The notes beneath the pieces are model-generated. The model was given only the letters and a program-made list of their open reading frames with translations. It was not told the origin of the DNA and did not search any database. From Bimuria novae-zelandiae CBS 107.79 (lineage: Eukaryota > Ascomycota > Dothideomycetes > Pleosporales > Didymosphaeriaceae), in assembly GCA_010015655.1 (NCBI GenBank), contig ML976740.1:3479-51295 (forward strand): a stretch of 47,817 bases of DNA, given 5' to 3'. The translations under genes and the position numbers were made by a program. This document shows positions 1-12,180 of this stretch, in pieces; the first letter of the stretch is position 1, and each line of letters starts with the position of its first letter.

Positions 1-95
1 CATACATACTCGGTAGCTTCTAGATAGTACACCCTCCAGCAGAAGAATTACACAATCTTTTCTACTGCGCACCAGCCGTTCGGCCCACCGCGACA
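1..95 (+). repeat. Copia-1 5' LTR, right part (cut by window start)
   Basis: These bases match 5187-5281 base for base and end in the same ...CCGCGACA. They are therefore the last 95 nt of the 5' LTR, whose beginning lies outside the window. The near identity of the two copies inside a strongly RIPped element is notable. The bases just downstream (GTTATAAGCCCGG) should contain the primer-binding site, but I do not recognise the tRNA. Confidence 0.93.
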
Positions 96-250
96 GTTAT
101 AAGCCCGGATTACGATTAAGCTTACGACGGATTGCGAAGAAGATCGCACGACTGAAGCTCGCTCACTCACGACTCACTAATTAGCACCTATAATTAAGAT
201 CACGATTAATCGTACTGTGCGGAGCCGCCAAATCACCGATACCCTATATA

Positions 251-3200
251 ATGACTACTGAGTCAGATCCCGCAGTCACCCGAGTGACTATCGTCCTCGA
301 TCGAGCCGACGACTGGCACAAATAGCTATTCATTCGAAAGGATACTGCCCAGAAGAACGACCTCTAGCAGTACGTAAACCCTGCTATAACGACAGCGGAT
401 CTGCCTACGTTAACGGCACCAACCAAACCGCAACTCACAGATCACAATAAGGAAGCTATATCAATTGCTTACCTTACCGCTACTCAGCAGACGCTATACT
501 AGTAGGAATACAAATAATAGGAACGCAAGGACCTCGAGTTTAAGCATTAGAAAAAAGCTCTAGTAGAATTTAACTTAGAGATTAGTAAAACGATTGCTAT
601 AAGACACTTTTACCTAATTAAGAATAAGGATACCCTACACGAATAATTAACAACGCTTAAGAAGTATCTCGCACTATCTAACGCTACACGTTAACGAGAT
701 CTAATCGCACGATATAAAGCCCTTTAGACGCCGCCCCGTGGCAAGAAAGTCGAAGAGTGGCTGCGATCTTAGGTGGAGGTTACTAACATGTGCATCGCTG
801 CAGGTATACCTAAGATATCTGGATCTTAAGCATAAGAAGATTTCCTTGTCGCCTGCAGAACGATCGATCCTGAGTATAGTATATTAGGCCTGCGAGCCTT
901 GATTGACCTAGAGGATGCTAGCACCGCCATTCTATTAGTGGAAGACTACGTTAGCAAATTCACGACCTACCTCAAGCGTGTTCGACCGATATCGATAGGA
1001 CTTAGCTCTATAGCTGTAGAACTAGACGCTGCTAAGCCTTAGCAGCAGAGGAAGGATGGTAATAAAGACAAGCCTTAATGCCCTTGTGGCCTGAAACACT
1101 ACTGGACCGAATGCTGGCTAATCAACGCCGAGCACCCAAGACGACTAAAGAACTACACTAATGTTGTTAGTTAAAAGAAGCTAGATGCCGCCTTTGCCGC
1201 TGATTATAGCTTGAGAGACAAGATTAATAAGGCACTTAATAGATGGCGCGTAAAGCAATAGGACGGGAATATTACTATAGACGATAGTAGCCCTTTTACT
1301 AGACCAACCGCAAACACTGTACTATTTATGTCCCAGGACAAGAACGAAGAGCTCCACGCTCTGTGTGAGAAGGAAGAGCTTTGCGCTCTACACGAGAACT
1401 AAGAGTTTCACGCTCTACACAAGGATACTAATAAGGATTTAGCTTAGTTAAACATGGATAATGGCATGAAGCTAGAGGACAGGCTATATACAGCAGTTAG
1501 TATGGAAGAAGATATTAACAAACTTAGCAATTAATAGATACTCAATCCTAGCTCTAACACCCACGTTATTAACAGCGAAGACTGGGTAGGATGGATAAGG
1601 GAGTACGACGCTAGTAATACTAATTTTGTGGGCGCTGGTACAGGCCGCGTTTAGATTACTGCCTGGGGAAGCATGAAGCTTAAGGCAAAGACGCTAATAG
1701 GAATTAAAATATTGGAACTTACTCACGTTGCCTACGTCTAAGGATTTATCACCAACCTTATTGGCCTGGCACGTTGCCGCAAGATCGACGTACACTTCGA
1801 TTTAGGACAAGACCTACTATATAGACGTAATCCAAAGACGATACTCGCATATTTAGAATATAATAGAGGTCACTGGCTGGTAGATTCCGATGCATCCTAC
1901 CGTCCAAAGCCTACGCCTTTATCATCTTTTGGAACCACCTACAGACCGTCAAAGGCTCCGCTCCTAGATCAGATTGTTAACGCAAAGACAGCTTATCAGA
2001 TATGGGGTTATCCAGGCAAGAAGGCCATGGAGCACCTGATAGCGAACGTTGACGGAATTGTCGTTGAAGGCGATACTGACGACTTTTATGCAATCTATAT
2101 AGAGTTAAAATTAATAAAATAGATATCTTGGAGACAACAAGAAGATTAAGTAAAGAAGCCTTTTTATCGCATCGCGATTAACGTAATTTAATTAGTACTA
2201 TAAGGAGAAGCCTGCTTAAACAACGATTAATAGGCTAGTTACTTAATTAACTAATACTTAAAATGGCATAAAGTTTCTATATTTCTAAATCGATTAAAGC
2301 CCTTCTTAAGACAATAGATTATCTAGAATATACGCAAGATACAGCGCGTCTTTGCTTAAGACGTAACAGCTATTAAGACAGACAACAATCGTGGATACGG
2401 CACATCGCCGAACTTTCTGGAAGAACTTTGCAAAGACCTTGGTATTCGATACGAGCCACGAGCAGAATACACAGAAGAGCAGAACGGACTAGCAGAACGA
2501 GTAGGATCACTTCTTGTTATCTAAGCAAGAGCCATGAGGATTTAGGCAGAACTACTAAAGTCTCTAACTTACGAACTGATTCGAACAGCCGCGTACGTGC
2601 TAAATCGGACCCCTATAGAAGCGCTATAATAGAAGACACCGTACGAAATTATATAGGGGACGAAACCAAAGGTTTAACACATGCGACTAATAGGCTATCG
2701 AGCCTACGTACTTAACTGCTCGCTGAAGCGTGCGGACAAGCTCAAATTGAGAGCTTTAATAGGCCACCTCGTTGGCTACGACTCTACCAACATTTTCAGG
2801 ATCTGGCTACCCACGAAGGACCAGGTTATACGCACTCGAGACGTTATTTTTAAGCCTATAAAGTTCTACGAAGGACTGCAAGGCTACGCTTAAGAATTAA
2901 TAATTAAGGAGGTTATTAAGCTTCTCGCATTTTTAGAGGAGTTTAAACCTAACGATATAGTAATTAAAGATCTTTTAATAACTTAATAACAACGTTGAAA
3001 ACGAACCTAAGACGCACCTGCGCCCTCTAAGTTGCAGGTAGGGGGTGAGGATACTAAGGAGATCGAGCCAAGTCAACTAGAATAATCTGGCGGAGGCTTG
3101 TTGACTCTAGAACAGTCAACGCCAGGTCTATTAGACCAACAGGAACTGTCAGCTACCCAGCTCGAAGGCTATATACCTAATTAACATAAAAACAACGCTC

Positions 3201-5040
3201 TAAGACGTCGAAACCTTAATTTTAGCACGGAGAATATTATTAAAGGCTCATAACGCACACGTTGAAACGCTAATCTTTAGGAACTAGAGAGATAGTATTC
3301 CTACGCCGCCTCATACGGAGGATTAGTTAATAACTACCTTAAGGCTTTCTTAACTATATTAAAGGCTAAGCTAACAACGAAAATACATCGCACCTAGGTT
3401 CCGAGAGCTCCGCGATTATATTAAGAGCTAGATTATTATTAGTTTAGAGAGCAGTTTCGACAGGCTGCATAAAAAGAGTATCGCGAGATCTAGGGTAAAG
3501 ACTGCTTCGCCAAGACGACATAAATAATAGAGACTGCTAATATAGAGGTGCTACCCCTGATGTGGGTATTCACATACAAGTTTGACAAAGACGGCTACCT
3601 CTATCGATTTAAGGCGCGACTTATCGTCCGCGGCGACCTATAACAGCTATATAGAAACACCTATGCAGCTACACTAGCTGCCCGAACATTTTAAGCACTT
3701 GTCGCAATAGCTAATTAATTCAGATTAGAGCTACTTTAGTACGACGTACCAAACGCGTTTCTGAACGCTATACTTAAACAAAAGCTCTACGCTTAAACAC
3801 TAGATAGTTTTAAAAAGGATAGAGAGCTGCTACAGGTGCTGAGAGCCCTGTACGGACTGAAGGAGTCACCGCTCCTATAGTATAAGGACCTAAGAGGGAT
3901 ACTAAAGTCTCTAGGCTTAATGCCTATCCCAGGATTTCTATGCGTCTACGTTAATAGCTAGTTAATTATGTTTGTCTACGTTGACGATATCGTTATAGCT
4001 TTCCACCCATCAAACAGACATCTACACTAAGAGTTTAAGAAGAAGCTTAATAAGTATTATAGCCTAAAATGCCTTAGAGAACTTAAGTAGTTCTTAGGCA
4101 TACGCGTTATTCGAGACACTAACGCACGCACGATTTACTTAGTATAGGACGCCTATATTAATAAGGTTACTACTAAGTATAATATTATTTCTACTAGCTG
4201 CCCTTTAGAGGTGCCTATACTAGTAAACTACCTGGAACAATCTCTTAAGGAACCGAACGAAGCTTAGACGAAGACCTATTAAGAGCTTATAGGCTATCTT
4301 GCCTACCTAACTTAGTATACCTAACCTAATCTGGCTCGCGCTTACGTTATCCACGCTTTATATTTAACTAATCCTGGTTAAGCACACGTTAAATCTATTT
4401 AAAGGGTATAGCGTTATATCCTTAAGACGAAATATCGAGCTCTATAAGCGCAAGCTATTAATAAAACGGTGATTTAGGAGTATCTTATAACACTGCAGGA
4501 CTATCGCGATCTAATCTTCTTTAGGGCATCTAATGCTGCCTTTGCTGACGATATTGAGACGCGCCAAAGCTCTTAAGGATACGTCTTTTAGCTATTTAGC
4601 ATAACTATCGACTAGAAGTTAACACTGCAACGCACTATTATAAAATTAACAACTAAAGTAGAGCTACTCGCTCTATTACTTGCTAGATTAGAGATAGAGG
4701 AGTGGTGCCGCCTATTTAAAGGACTCTCTTTAAGGCTTAACCAAACGCCTATTATCTAGTGTGACAACTAACAGACTATGGGTATAGTCACAAAAGAAAT
4801 AGACAAGCTTAGCACCAAGCTTAAACACGTCGATATCTATCAGAACTGGATCCGCCAGGAGGTCGAGGAGAATCGCCTCCACGTCTAATGGAAGTCCATA
4901 AACCGGATGCCAGCCGACGGCATGACGAAGATCCTTCCTCGACAGAAGTATATCGAATTCGTACAGCAACTACACTTAGTAGATATTCGTTTAAAGGTTC
5001 TTAAGATGGAAAAGGACACTTGAGAGATTCATCCTTACGT
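251..5040 (+). pseudogene. Copia-1 gag-pol polyprotein (RIP-inactivated)
   Basis: This was a single Ty1/copia polyprotein. In order I read: gag; a short zinc knuckle CPCGLKHYWTECW near 1079-1117; a degenerate protease site ILNPSSNTH near 1538-1564, where the catalytic Asp reads Asn; a gag-pre-integrase segment near 1990-2040; and the integrase core, with a C-terminal part readable as EEQNGLAERVGS near 2476. An uninterrupted 70-codon stretch at 2681-2893 covers the conserved region after integrase. Reverse transcriptase starts near WVFTYKFDKDGYLYRF at 3560 and has an unchanged YVDD at 3977-3988. RNase H near 4520-4960 reads FADDIETRQSS and ends at the purine tract. Nearly all breaks are TAG or TAA in place of Gln/Trp, as RIP predicts. 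Longer open frames here in other phases or on the minus strand (2428-2715, 4730-4969) are shadows. Confidence 0.9.
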
Positions 5041-5068
5041 CATGGATTGACTACAGGATGAGGGGGTG

Positions 5069-5281
5069 TGTGACGGTTTAATAGCTCTTACTCGATGAGA
5101 TAGTTACTCCTACCCTTGCTTAGTTGCCACTCACCTTTCTGAGAGGGCTACACCTATCTGGGACTAGCGATGTTTACGCTCGTACACATACATACTCGGT
5201 AGCTTCTAGATAGTACACCCTCCAGCAGAAGAATTACACAATCTTTTCTACTGCGCACCAGCCGTTCGGCCCACCGCGACA
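5069..5281 (+). repeat. Copia-1 3' LTR
   Basis: A 213-nt terminal repeat starting TGTGACGG and ending CCGCGACA, an imperfect terminal inversion with TG...CA ends. It directly follows the G-rich tract AGGGGGTG. Its last 95 nt duplicate 1-95. Confidence 0.9.
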
Positions 5282-5290
5282 CATTTTCTA

Positions 5291-5335
5291 CCGGCAAGCG
5301 AGTCGCCCAGGCAAGCGAATTGCCCACCCCACCAA
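5291..5335. repeat. Orphan Fot/pogo-type terminal repeat with two 17-nt units
   Basis: After a TA dinucleotide (5289-5290) come two tandem 17-nt units (5293-5309 and 5310-5326, both starting GGCAAGCGA) and then CCCCACCAA (327-335 of this block). The same design, tandem 17-mers then CCCCACCAA, occurs at the ends of the Fot elements at 10098 and 12181. No matching right end is visible, so this is an orphan end or the remnant of a miniature element. It lies 9 nt from the Copia-1 LTR. Confidence 0.55.
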
Positions 5336-5441
5336 TTTTCGCGCCTCTGTAGCGACCTATCTTAACAACGCCTTAAGGAAGCATGAGCAAGACATGCTGA
5401 GAAGGAGATAAATTGGCTGATACTATACTAGCAGCTTCGAT

Positions 5442-7835
5442 TTATGTAGCGCGCAATAAGACGGTACCGTGGACCTCATGCGTATGTCGCTGCCAGTGCA
5501 TCTTGTGCTCAATGTCGATCCGGCAGAGGCCGCACCTAAGGATATCTCCGTCCCGTACATTTGCTAGGTGTCTTCTGATAAAATGTTTGCTGAGATCGCC
5601 TGGGGAATAAAACGAGTGTGTGCGCTGAGCTGTCGACAATTTCTCATTGCCTAGGCATACGAAACATATCCTCGGCCTCCTCTCCTTATATACCGACACC
5701 TTGGCTGCTTCCAACTCTTCCTTATCAACCTTGCGCTGTAACTCCTCTTCCCTAGTGGCCAATAGTACGACATGACCCTTCAATTGTTTCAGTTGAGAAA
5801 GGTGCATTCTACCCTCTTCAATTCCCCTGTTGTGCCGGCTAACTTGCTCTTGTAGGGATGTTCCTGGTTGGCTCAGAACGGCGTCAACCAATACCTTCTG
5901 GGCCGGAAGCATAGTGTCACGAGAAATCGCCGCTGCCGTAACGTCTTTAGCTTTAATGCCAGCAAGCTATTGCTCAACATCGCGCACAGGTTACTCGTAC
6001 TCCCAGCACTCTTTAATCTCCTAAAGAAGAGCATGCCGCAATCGCTGCCTTATCTAGTTAATCTTGCGGTTAAGCGCTTAGTAGCGCGAATGTCTTATTC
6101 TAAGGCTATGTTTAAGTCGCTCCCGCTGCGCTAGCAGCGAGCGAACAATAGGATTATTATTTATTAATACCAATTGCTCTAGTGTAAGGCTCCTTAGCCT
6201 TTGGGCATCGATCGATCGACTTATTGTGCAAGCTGCTCGCATCAACGCGTCCTAGGGTTGTATGCCTCGCACGACTGCCTACCGTGACACGTCGCGACAG
6301 GTAGTGTTTTAAAAACGTCCGTATGTTAGCATATTCTATTATTAGGTTTTGTATAGCCTTACTAACATTACCTATATATACGTTAGTTCTAGATCTGCTA
6401 GGACTAGTAGCTAATACTAATATTACTATTCTTATTAAATGCCTTACCTCTAGCGTAGCGTAGTAAATAGGGCTAGGTAACCTATATAAAACCTATAATT
6501 TCCCTAAGAGTTTTAATCTAAGGCTGTAACGTAGAGTTTAGAAGACGTTTATCCTTAGAAATAACTTAGTCTTCTAGAGTCCTCTCTGCTATATAAAAGA
6601 TAGGAATATTATCTAGTTTCTAATTAAGACGTAATAGGAGCTTATTACGCTCTAGTAAGATAAAGAGCCTACTTAGCTCTTCTAGAGATATTAGATTGTA
6701 CGTAGCAAACGCCCTATCGTAGAAGAGTATCCTAAGTAGGAATATATAGGGGCTAAAGATAAGGGTCTTATTATAAATAACTTTAGGAATAGGGAAAGTG
6801 TTCCTAACTAAGTTATTAGTATCTTTATAAGATAAATAGATCTTAGAAGAAAAAAACTTATATATCTTTAATCCTAAGAAACTCCTTTGTAAATTTAAAG
6901 GTTAGCTTAAGTAACACCTAATAAGACCTACCCTCTAGATCCTAGAGTAGCGTAACTTAAATATGCTAATAGTAGAGGCTAAAAAGAGCTTTTAGCTAAT
7001 TTGCCGTAAAACCGCTAAGTTATAGGTAGACTTAGGTTTATATCTAATAGCGTCTATAGGAATATTACTTTTTAGTTATTATAAGATTTGTCCTTAGGAC
7101 TTAAGTAAGGTCCTTTATGTATATATAGGCCTTATCTCGACCTATCTTCTTTAAGTTGTGCTCTTTAGCTAGTATTTATAACACCCGCAATACAGCTTAG
7201 ACGTGCTATAGAGTAAAGTAGATATATAATAAGAGGTAGAATAAACCTTATATATACTCTAGTTTATCTACCTATTTAGCTTATTATTTATTACTCTCTT
7301 ATATACAAGGTGGTACACCTTTTAGTACGTCCTAAGAGAGCTAGTAAACTTAATACCCTAGCGTTTCTAACCTCCCTTTCCTTAATCCTAATTAAGTAGC
7401 TAGCTAAAGAAGGTATATAGAGTGCTAATAGTAATATTTTTATAGGAGCGGAGGTGCTTCCTTTCTAAATAGGTCTAGTATCTATCTTATATTAGTATCA
7501 TATTTCTTAATTAAAAGAAAGTAGGAGAATATAACTTACTATTTCTATTAGTCTTTAATATAATCTAGTAGACGGGTACTACTCTCCTTATAGTCCTCCT
7601 TAGTATACTCTCTTTTGTTAAACGTTTCTAGTATACTAATATAGTACTAAGGCAGATAATTCTTATTAGTAAAGAGCTATACTTAGTCTTTTACCTCTTT
7701 ACCTTGCTTGCTATTCTTATTACTGCACATTTTATTGTTTGTAAGGTCCGTGTCTGACGTGACACTGTCGTCGGCATTAGACTTAGTATATTCACTCTCG
7801 TCGGAGGAATCGTTAATAGGTAGACGGCGTCGCAT
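5442..7835 (-). pseudogene. DUF3435 tyrosine recombinase pseudogene (copy A)
   Basis: A near-full-length DUF3435-type gene of about 800 codons, read on the minus strand. The start at 7835 (MRRRLPINDSSDESEYTKS) resembles the start of the copy at 38317. The N-terminal part (YTKEDYKESSTRLL near 7600) and GRDKAYIYIKDL near 7140 match that copy despite heavy RIP. Further on are PYLLRYARGKAF near 6410, which fits the Y-x-x-R box of the family, and FLKHYLSRR near 6305, which carries the likely nucleophilic Tyr. A small deletion near 6285 shifts the frame. The C-terminal 156 codons (5442-5912) are open and hold two C2H2-like fingers: CFVC...HFIRRH and CGLC...H-x4-H. The middle (6300-7740) is strongly RIPped, whereas both ends are much less so. 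DUF3435 proteins are DNA recombinases; some act as captains of Starship elements. Which clade this belongs to cannot be read by eye. Confidence 0.85.
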
Positions 7836-8425
7836 GTTGCGTCAGTGCGGGGGGTGCATGCGCGTATTGGATAATAGGTATCAGATAATAGGTAGGGCGG
7901 CTAGTTGAGTATATAAGCGAGAGAGAAGGCGGTCCTTACTAGTAGTTCTGTAAAGGGCGAGGAAACCGCTTTAAGTACGCCGCCAGTAGAGCGGCCTCGC
8001 CTTAGGTCAGTATGCTGCTAGTAACAAGAATAGCAAGTAGTGTCAAGAGCTACGCCCTACCCCCGTGTTCCTAGCAGCAGGGGTGCCGCAATCCGCCGCT
8101 TGGGCGAGACCCCGGACAAGAGTGCTATAGCAATAGTGATAAGATATCCGTGCGAGAGAAAGGAGAGTGTGTAGTGTTTTAAAACACAGGATGTAATGTG
8201 ATCTGGGCGCTGTTGGATTGTAAATGCGTGCCGAGAGCTCTGCTGCTGAGCTTCCTCAAAGTTAAGGTAGTAGCGCGACTACACTAGCTAAAGTGGGTAA
8301 TCCGGAGAGCACATGCGCCCGAGCTGTCCGGCGCATAAGTAGGGAGGTTTAGTGGCAAGTCAGCGTTAGAAAATGGCAGCACAGGCACTCTAAATTAGCA
8401 GCCAAAATGCCGTTAGATTATTTAA
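7836..8425 (-). other. 5' non-coding end of DUF3435 element A
   Basis: About 590 nt between the DUF3435 start codon and a sharp edge at 8425. Read on the minus strand it begins TTAAATAATCTAACGGCAT, and the copy-B element begins TTAAACAATCCAACGGCAT at 37801. Further matches run inward (for example GCTGACTTGCCAC near 8355), so the edge is a real element terminus. A TATATA-like stretch near 7910 lies close to the start codon and may be the promoter. GC-rich and little RIPped. The plus-strand frame at 7708-7908 is a shadow. Confidence 0.7.
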
Positions 8426-10097
8426 GGGAGGAAAACGTAAGTAGAGTTTACTATTAATTATATAATAAAGACTTTTTATATTACTTAGAATACTAAAGTA
8501 GTGTTCTAACGTAGTTAGGGTTATAAGTACTAAGAGACTTAGGACGTATTAAAGGAAAAGATACTTAATATATTAAAGTCTCCTTTTTAATATTAACTAT
8601 AAGCTTATAACACTATTAAAAGTATTATTACAAGCTAGGCGAATTACTATCTAAACTATTAAGTATATCTAACTATTACAGGAAACGTTAGACAATACTA
8701 TAAAAAAGAATAAGCTAACGCGTGTACTTAACTATACTAGCTATTTAAGCTACTATATTAATGGTTAACTAGTAACTTTAAATAACTTTTAGTAAAATAT
8801 AGTTCCTTAAATTAAAGAGCAAGCTATTATATTTAAGAAATACTTATCTGCTCTAAAAGCTAATTAAAGACTTTTAATATAATGAAAAAGCTCTAAAAAC
8901 GCTTCTTAGAAGGAAAGAAGTTTTTAAAACTCTTAAAATCTATTAAAGATTCTAATAAGTCGGGAAAAGGCGCTAAAGGGCCTACTATGATAACTTCTAA
9001 CGCCAAAGGCGCATCTACCCTGCTAGTTTACTATTATTATAATTAACTAGGTTATATAAGTCTAGACTTTTTAGAGACGGATAAGCTAGCCTTAGCTAAT
9101 TCTATTAAAGTAAAATATAACTTATATAGAAAAAGTAAAAAGCGTAAGATATAATAGCTATACTTACTATTTATATTAATATTCTAGTTAGCTATATTAA
9201 TAGGGTCCCTAAACTAAAGGACCGTTAGCTAAATAGTTAACTAGCTTTATATTTAGCCTAAAAGAATACTTACTTTTAATGCTAGAGTTAAAAATAAAGG
9301 TAAAGTTAACGTGCTTATAGATCTAAAGGTAGTCTTAAATTATTTCCTTATTAAGCTAGTAAAATAGATATAGCTAAAAGTAATTTTATTAAACTGTCTT
9401 TTAGTATAGGTTTAAATAGATCTAATATATCTATTTATAGTATAGTAGCTACTAATATGGAGTTAACTAACACTTATGGCTATAAATACACTTAAAGTAT
9501 TTTATTTTTCGATAATAAATTTCCTTTAGTTTAAGATCTTTTTAAGCTTACTTTAGTTTATTATAATAAGAAAGCCTTAAAGGTTAACGTTATAATTTGC
9601 CGTATTTTTTTAAAAGATATTTTAAAAAAGTAAACGCTCCTTTCAAATAGGTACCTATAAAAAATACTAATAAGTTTAAGCGCACTATACACAACCCTGA
9701 TATAATAGTATATACTTACTTAATTAGTGCTATGTATAAAGTAAACGTAAAAAGCCTAATTAGGCGTAATAATTTACTACTACTAAAAAGTATACTAACT
9801 TTATAAACTTTACTTTGAATAACGACTTTAAAGGACGAACTACCTATTGACTAACTAATTTATAAATTAATTTAAAACTAGGAACTTCTCTTCCATACTA
9901 CCCTATATATAACCTCCTAGTAACTAAACTTAAAGTGTTAAGAAAGCATATTAGACAATATTTTGGTTATAAATAAATAAAGTAGTTTAAATTCCTTATA
10001 GGTGCGCTAATGCTCTTCGTAAAAAAGAAAAATAAATTACTTAAGCTTTTCATAGACTAAAGAAACCTAAAAAAAATTATAAACAAGAATTACAGTA

Positions 10098-11931
10098 ATG
10101 TATCCAGCAAGCGAGCGCCGCACCCCACCAAGTTTACGCAACTCTCTTAGCTTAACGTATAATGGCTCCACATAACGTTACTTAAATGGCACTAAATAAA
10201 GCAGATGTTTAGCTTGCTATCTTATTTATTAAATCTAAAAGAATTTAAAGCTATCGCAACGCTATAATAGTTCTTAACGTTTTTAATAAAATAATCCGCT
10301 ACTAACGCGCTAGTAAGCCTACGCGACGCGATTATAAACTAAACTTAAAAAAGCTTACTAAGCTAGAAGAGGAGGTAATTACTAGGCATATACTTACCTT
10401 AGATTTGTAAGGATTTCTGCCCACACTAGGTGCTATGCGAGATATGGCGGATGAGCTACTCGCTAAGCAAGGCGCTAGCAAAGTTAGCGAAAAGTGGCTA
10501 CGCAACTTTGTTAAGCAAATAAATAGTCTTACTATATAATTTAATTAGCTATATAATTAGTAAAGACCTCTATATAATAATTTAAAAGCTATTAAAGATT
10601 AATTTAAGCTTATATCGCACACGAAGGCCACCTATAGTATTTATAATAAAAATACTTATAATTTTAATAAGACTAGCTTTATAATAGGCAGAATATTAGC
10701 TTAGCTTGTTAATATAGGCTTAGAGAGACAAGGTAGACTAAAGGCTATTTAGCTAAGTAATTATAGGTAAGCTATAGTAATCTATAAAATTAATCCTACT
10801 AAGTAGGTAATCCTGCCCTTTATTATTTTCCTTAACTAGTATTACCTTTTTATTTAGTACTAAAATAATAATATACCGCGTAACTAGGCTTTCGCTATTA
10901 GTAATAATAGCTAGACTACTAATAAGCTTAGGTTAGAGTAGCTAAGACACTTTATTAAGTATATAATAAAGTATAGGGTAGGCGCGCGCTAGCTACTTAT
11001 ATTTAATAATTATAAAAGCTATAACTTGCTTAAATTTTAAAAGCTTTATAAGAAACATAATATTTATACTTTTTATATACTATTATATTTATTACACCTT
11101 TTATAGCTACTTAATATTAGTTACTTCTCGCCATTAAAGCGCGCGTATAGCTACTAGATTAAGAGCCTAATACACGACTATATTAACTATATTATAAAAC
11201 TAAAGTTCTTACTAGCCTTCTAAGTAGCCTATAAGTAGTTAATTATAAAAAAGAATATTTACGTAAGCTTTGAAGGCGCTAGCCTAGTCCTATACGATCT
11301 AAAGGCAGTAATATTAAAACTTAATATTAAGCTTTATACGCTAACGTTACCTTTACTAAAAGTTATTTTATAAGAAGCTAAAATATAAAGTAACGCACGC
11401 AAGCTAGAGGCTTAATTAATATTAATTTATAATAGCATTTAAAGGTATACGAGCTTATTACCTACTTTTATTATTATAGTACTTAATTAGCTTAAAAAGG
11501 GCGCTAAGGTCATAGCTTACGAAAGTACGCTTATACGAGATTAGATTAAAAAGCTTAAGAAGGCTAATAAGCTACTATAATATATAAAAAGAAAAAAAGG
11601 AAGTAGATATAGTAGTAAGGCACCCTAATAAAGGTAAAGGTATTAGAGTTTATTACTTAAAAGGATATTAAGTAGTAGCTAAAGAGTGAAACACATTAAG
11701 ATAGGACGTAATTAGGTGCTAGTTAGTAGCCTTTAACGCGCTGCAGCTACTGCAAGAAGACTAGCTATAATATATAAATATATAAGAAGGATACTATAGA
11801 GACTATTTAATCTAGTATAATAATTATAAACTATTATCTTATTACATTATTAAGATAGGTCGCTATAAAGGCGTAAGAAGTTAGTAGGGTGCGGCGCTCG
11901 CTTGCCTGCGGCGCTTGCTTGCCGAATACGT
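10098..11931 (+). mobile_element. Fot-B: Fot1/pogo DNA transposon in Gypsy-1
   Basis: An element of 1834 bp flanked by TA (10096-10097 and 11932-11933). The ends are imperfect inverted repeats: ATGTATCC plus one 17-nt unit on the left (10106-10122), and on the right, read inward, ACGTATTC plus two 17-nt units (11923-11907 and 11906-11890). The left end has therefore lost one unit. Both ends lead into CCCCACCAA or a RIPped version. Removing the element with one TA restores the Gypsy-1 RT frame. Confidence 0.88.
10162..11830 (+). pseudogene. Fot-B transposase (RIP-inactivated)
   Basis: A Fot1/pogo-type transposase remnant. From ATG at 10162 I read an HTH-like N-terminus, then GAMRDMADELLAKQGASKV near 10431-10487. 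The first DDE site reads TYNFNKTSF near 10650 (Asp changed to Asn), and the second LLIFNNYKSYNLLKF near 11000 (again Asp to Asn). HLLxLLNISYFSPLKRAY near 11095-11145 covers the third site. A C-terminal zinc knuckle RCSYCKKTSYN-x-x-Y survives near 11739-11790 in a different phase, so at least one indel is present. In-frame stops are TAG/TAA. The C-terminal boundary is approximate. Confidence 0.85.
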
Positions 11932-12180
11932 TACCTATTTATTTATTGTAGAGTTACTAGATCGCCTTGTAAGGGTGAAGACCTTACTAAACTTAATTTA
12001 TAAGAAGCTTACTATTATATCTATATTACTAAAGAGGACTAAGAGAAGACTGCCTTTTACGTACGTTATAGATATTTTAGGTATATAATTATGTCTTTTA
12101 GCTTGACTAATACTTTTACTTATTTTTAGTAACTTATTTTATATACGCTAGCAGGACTAATTAATATAATTCTTATTATA

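Larger units (their letters stand above)
1..5281 (+). mobile_element. Copia-1: Ty1/copia LTR retrotransposon, RIPped
   Basis: The element is bounded by two copies of one LTR. The domain order is gag, protease, integrase, reverse transcriptase, RNase H, which is the Ty1/copia order. A purine-rich tract lies just before the 3' LTR (about 5055-5068). The right flank starts CATTT; the left flank and its possible target duplication are outside the window. Gln and Trp codons are replaced by TAG/TAA throughout, so the element is dead. Confidence 0.93.
5282..8425 (-). mobile_element. DUF3435-bearing mobile element A (3' end unresolved)
   Basis: A unit consisting of a defined 5' terminus at 8425, a leader and the recombinase gene. 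The 5' terminus is shared with 37801. The 3' end is not defined: about 100 nt after the gene stop lies an orphan Fot-type end, and then the Copia-1 LTR. It may be a compact Crypton-like element, or the captain end of a larger Starship that lost its cargo. The first is simpler; the sequence does not decide. Confidence 0.55.

Noticed and set aside
2428..2715. 95-codon open frame
   Set aside because: It is out of phase with the Copia-1 integrase, which reads well in another frame of the same strand.
4730..4969. 79-codon minus-strand frame
   Set aside because: Antisense shadow of the Copia-1 RNase H end, which is recognisable on the plus strand.
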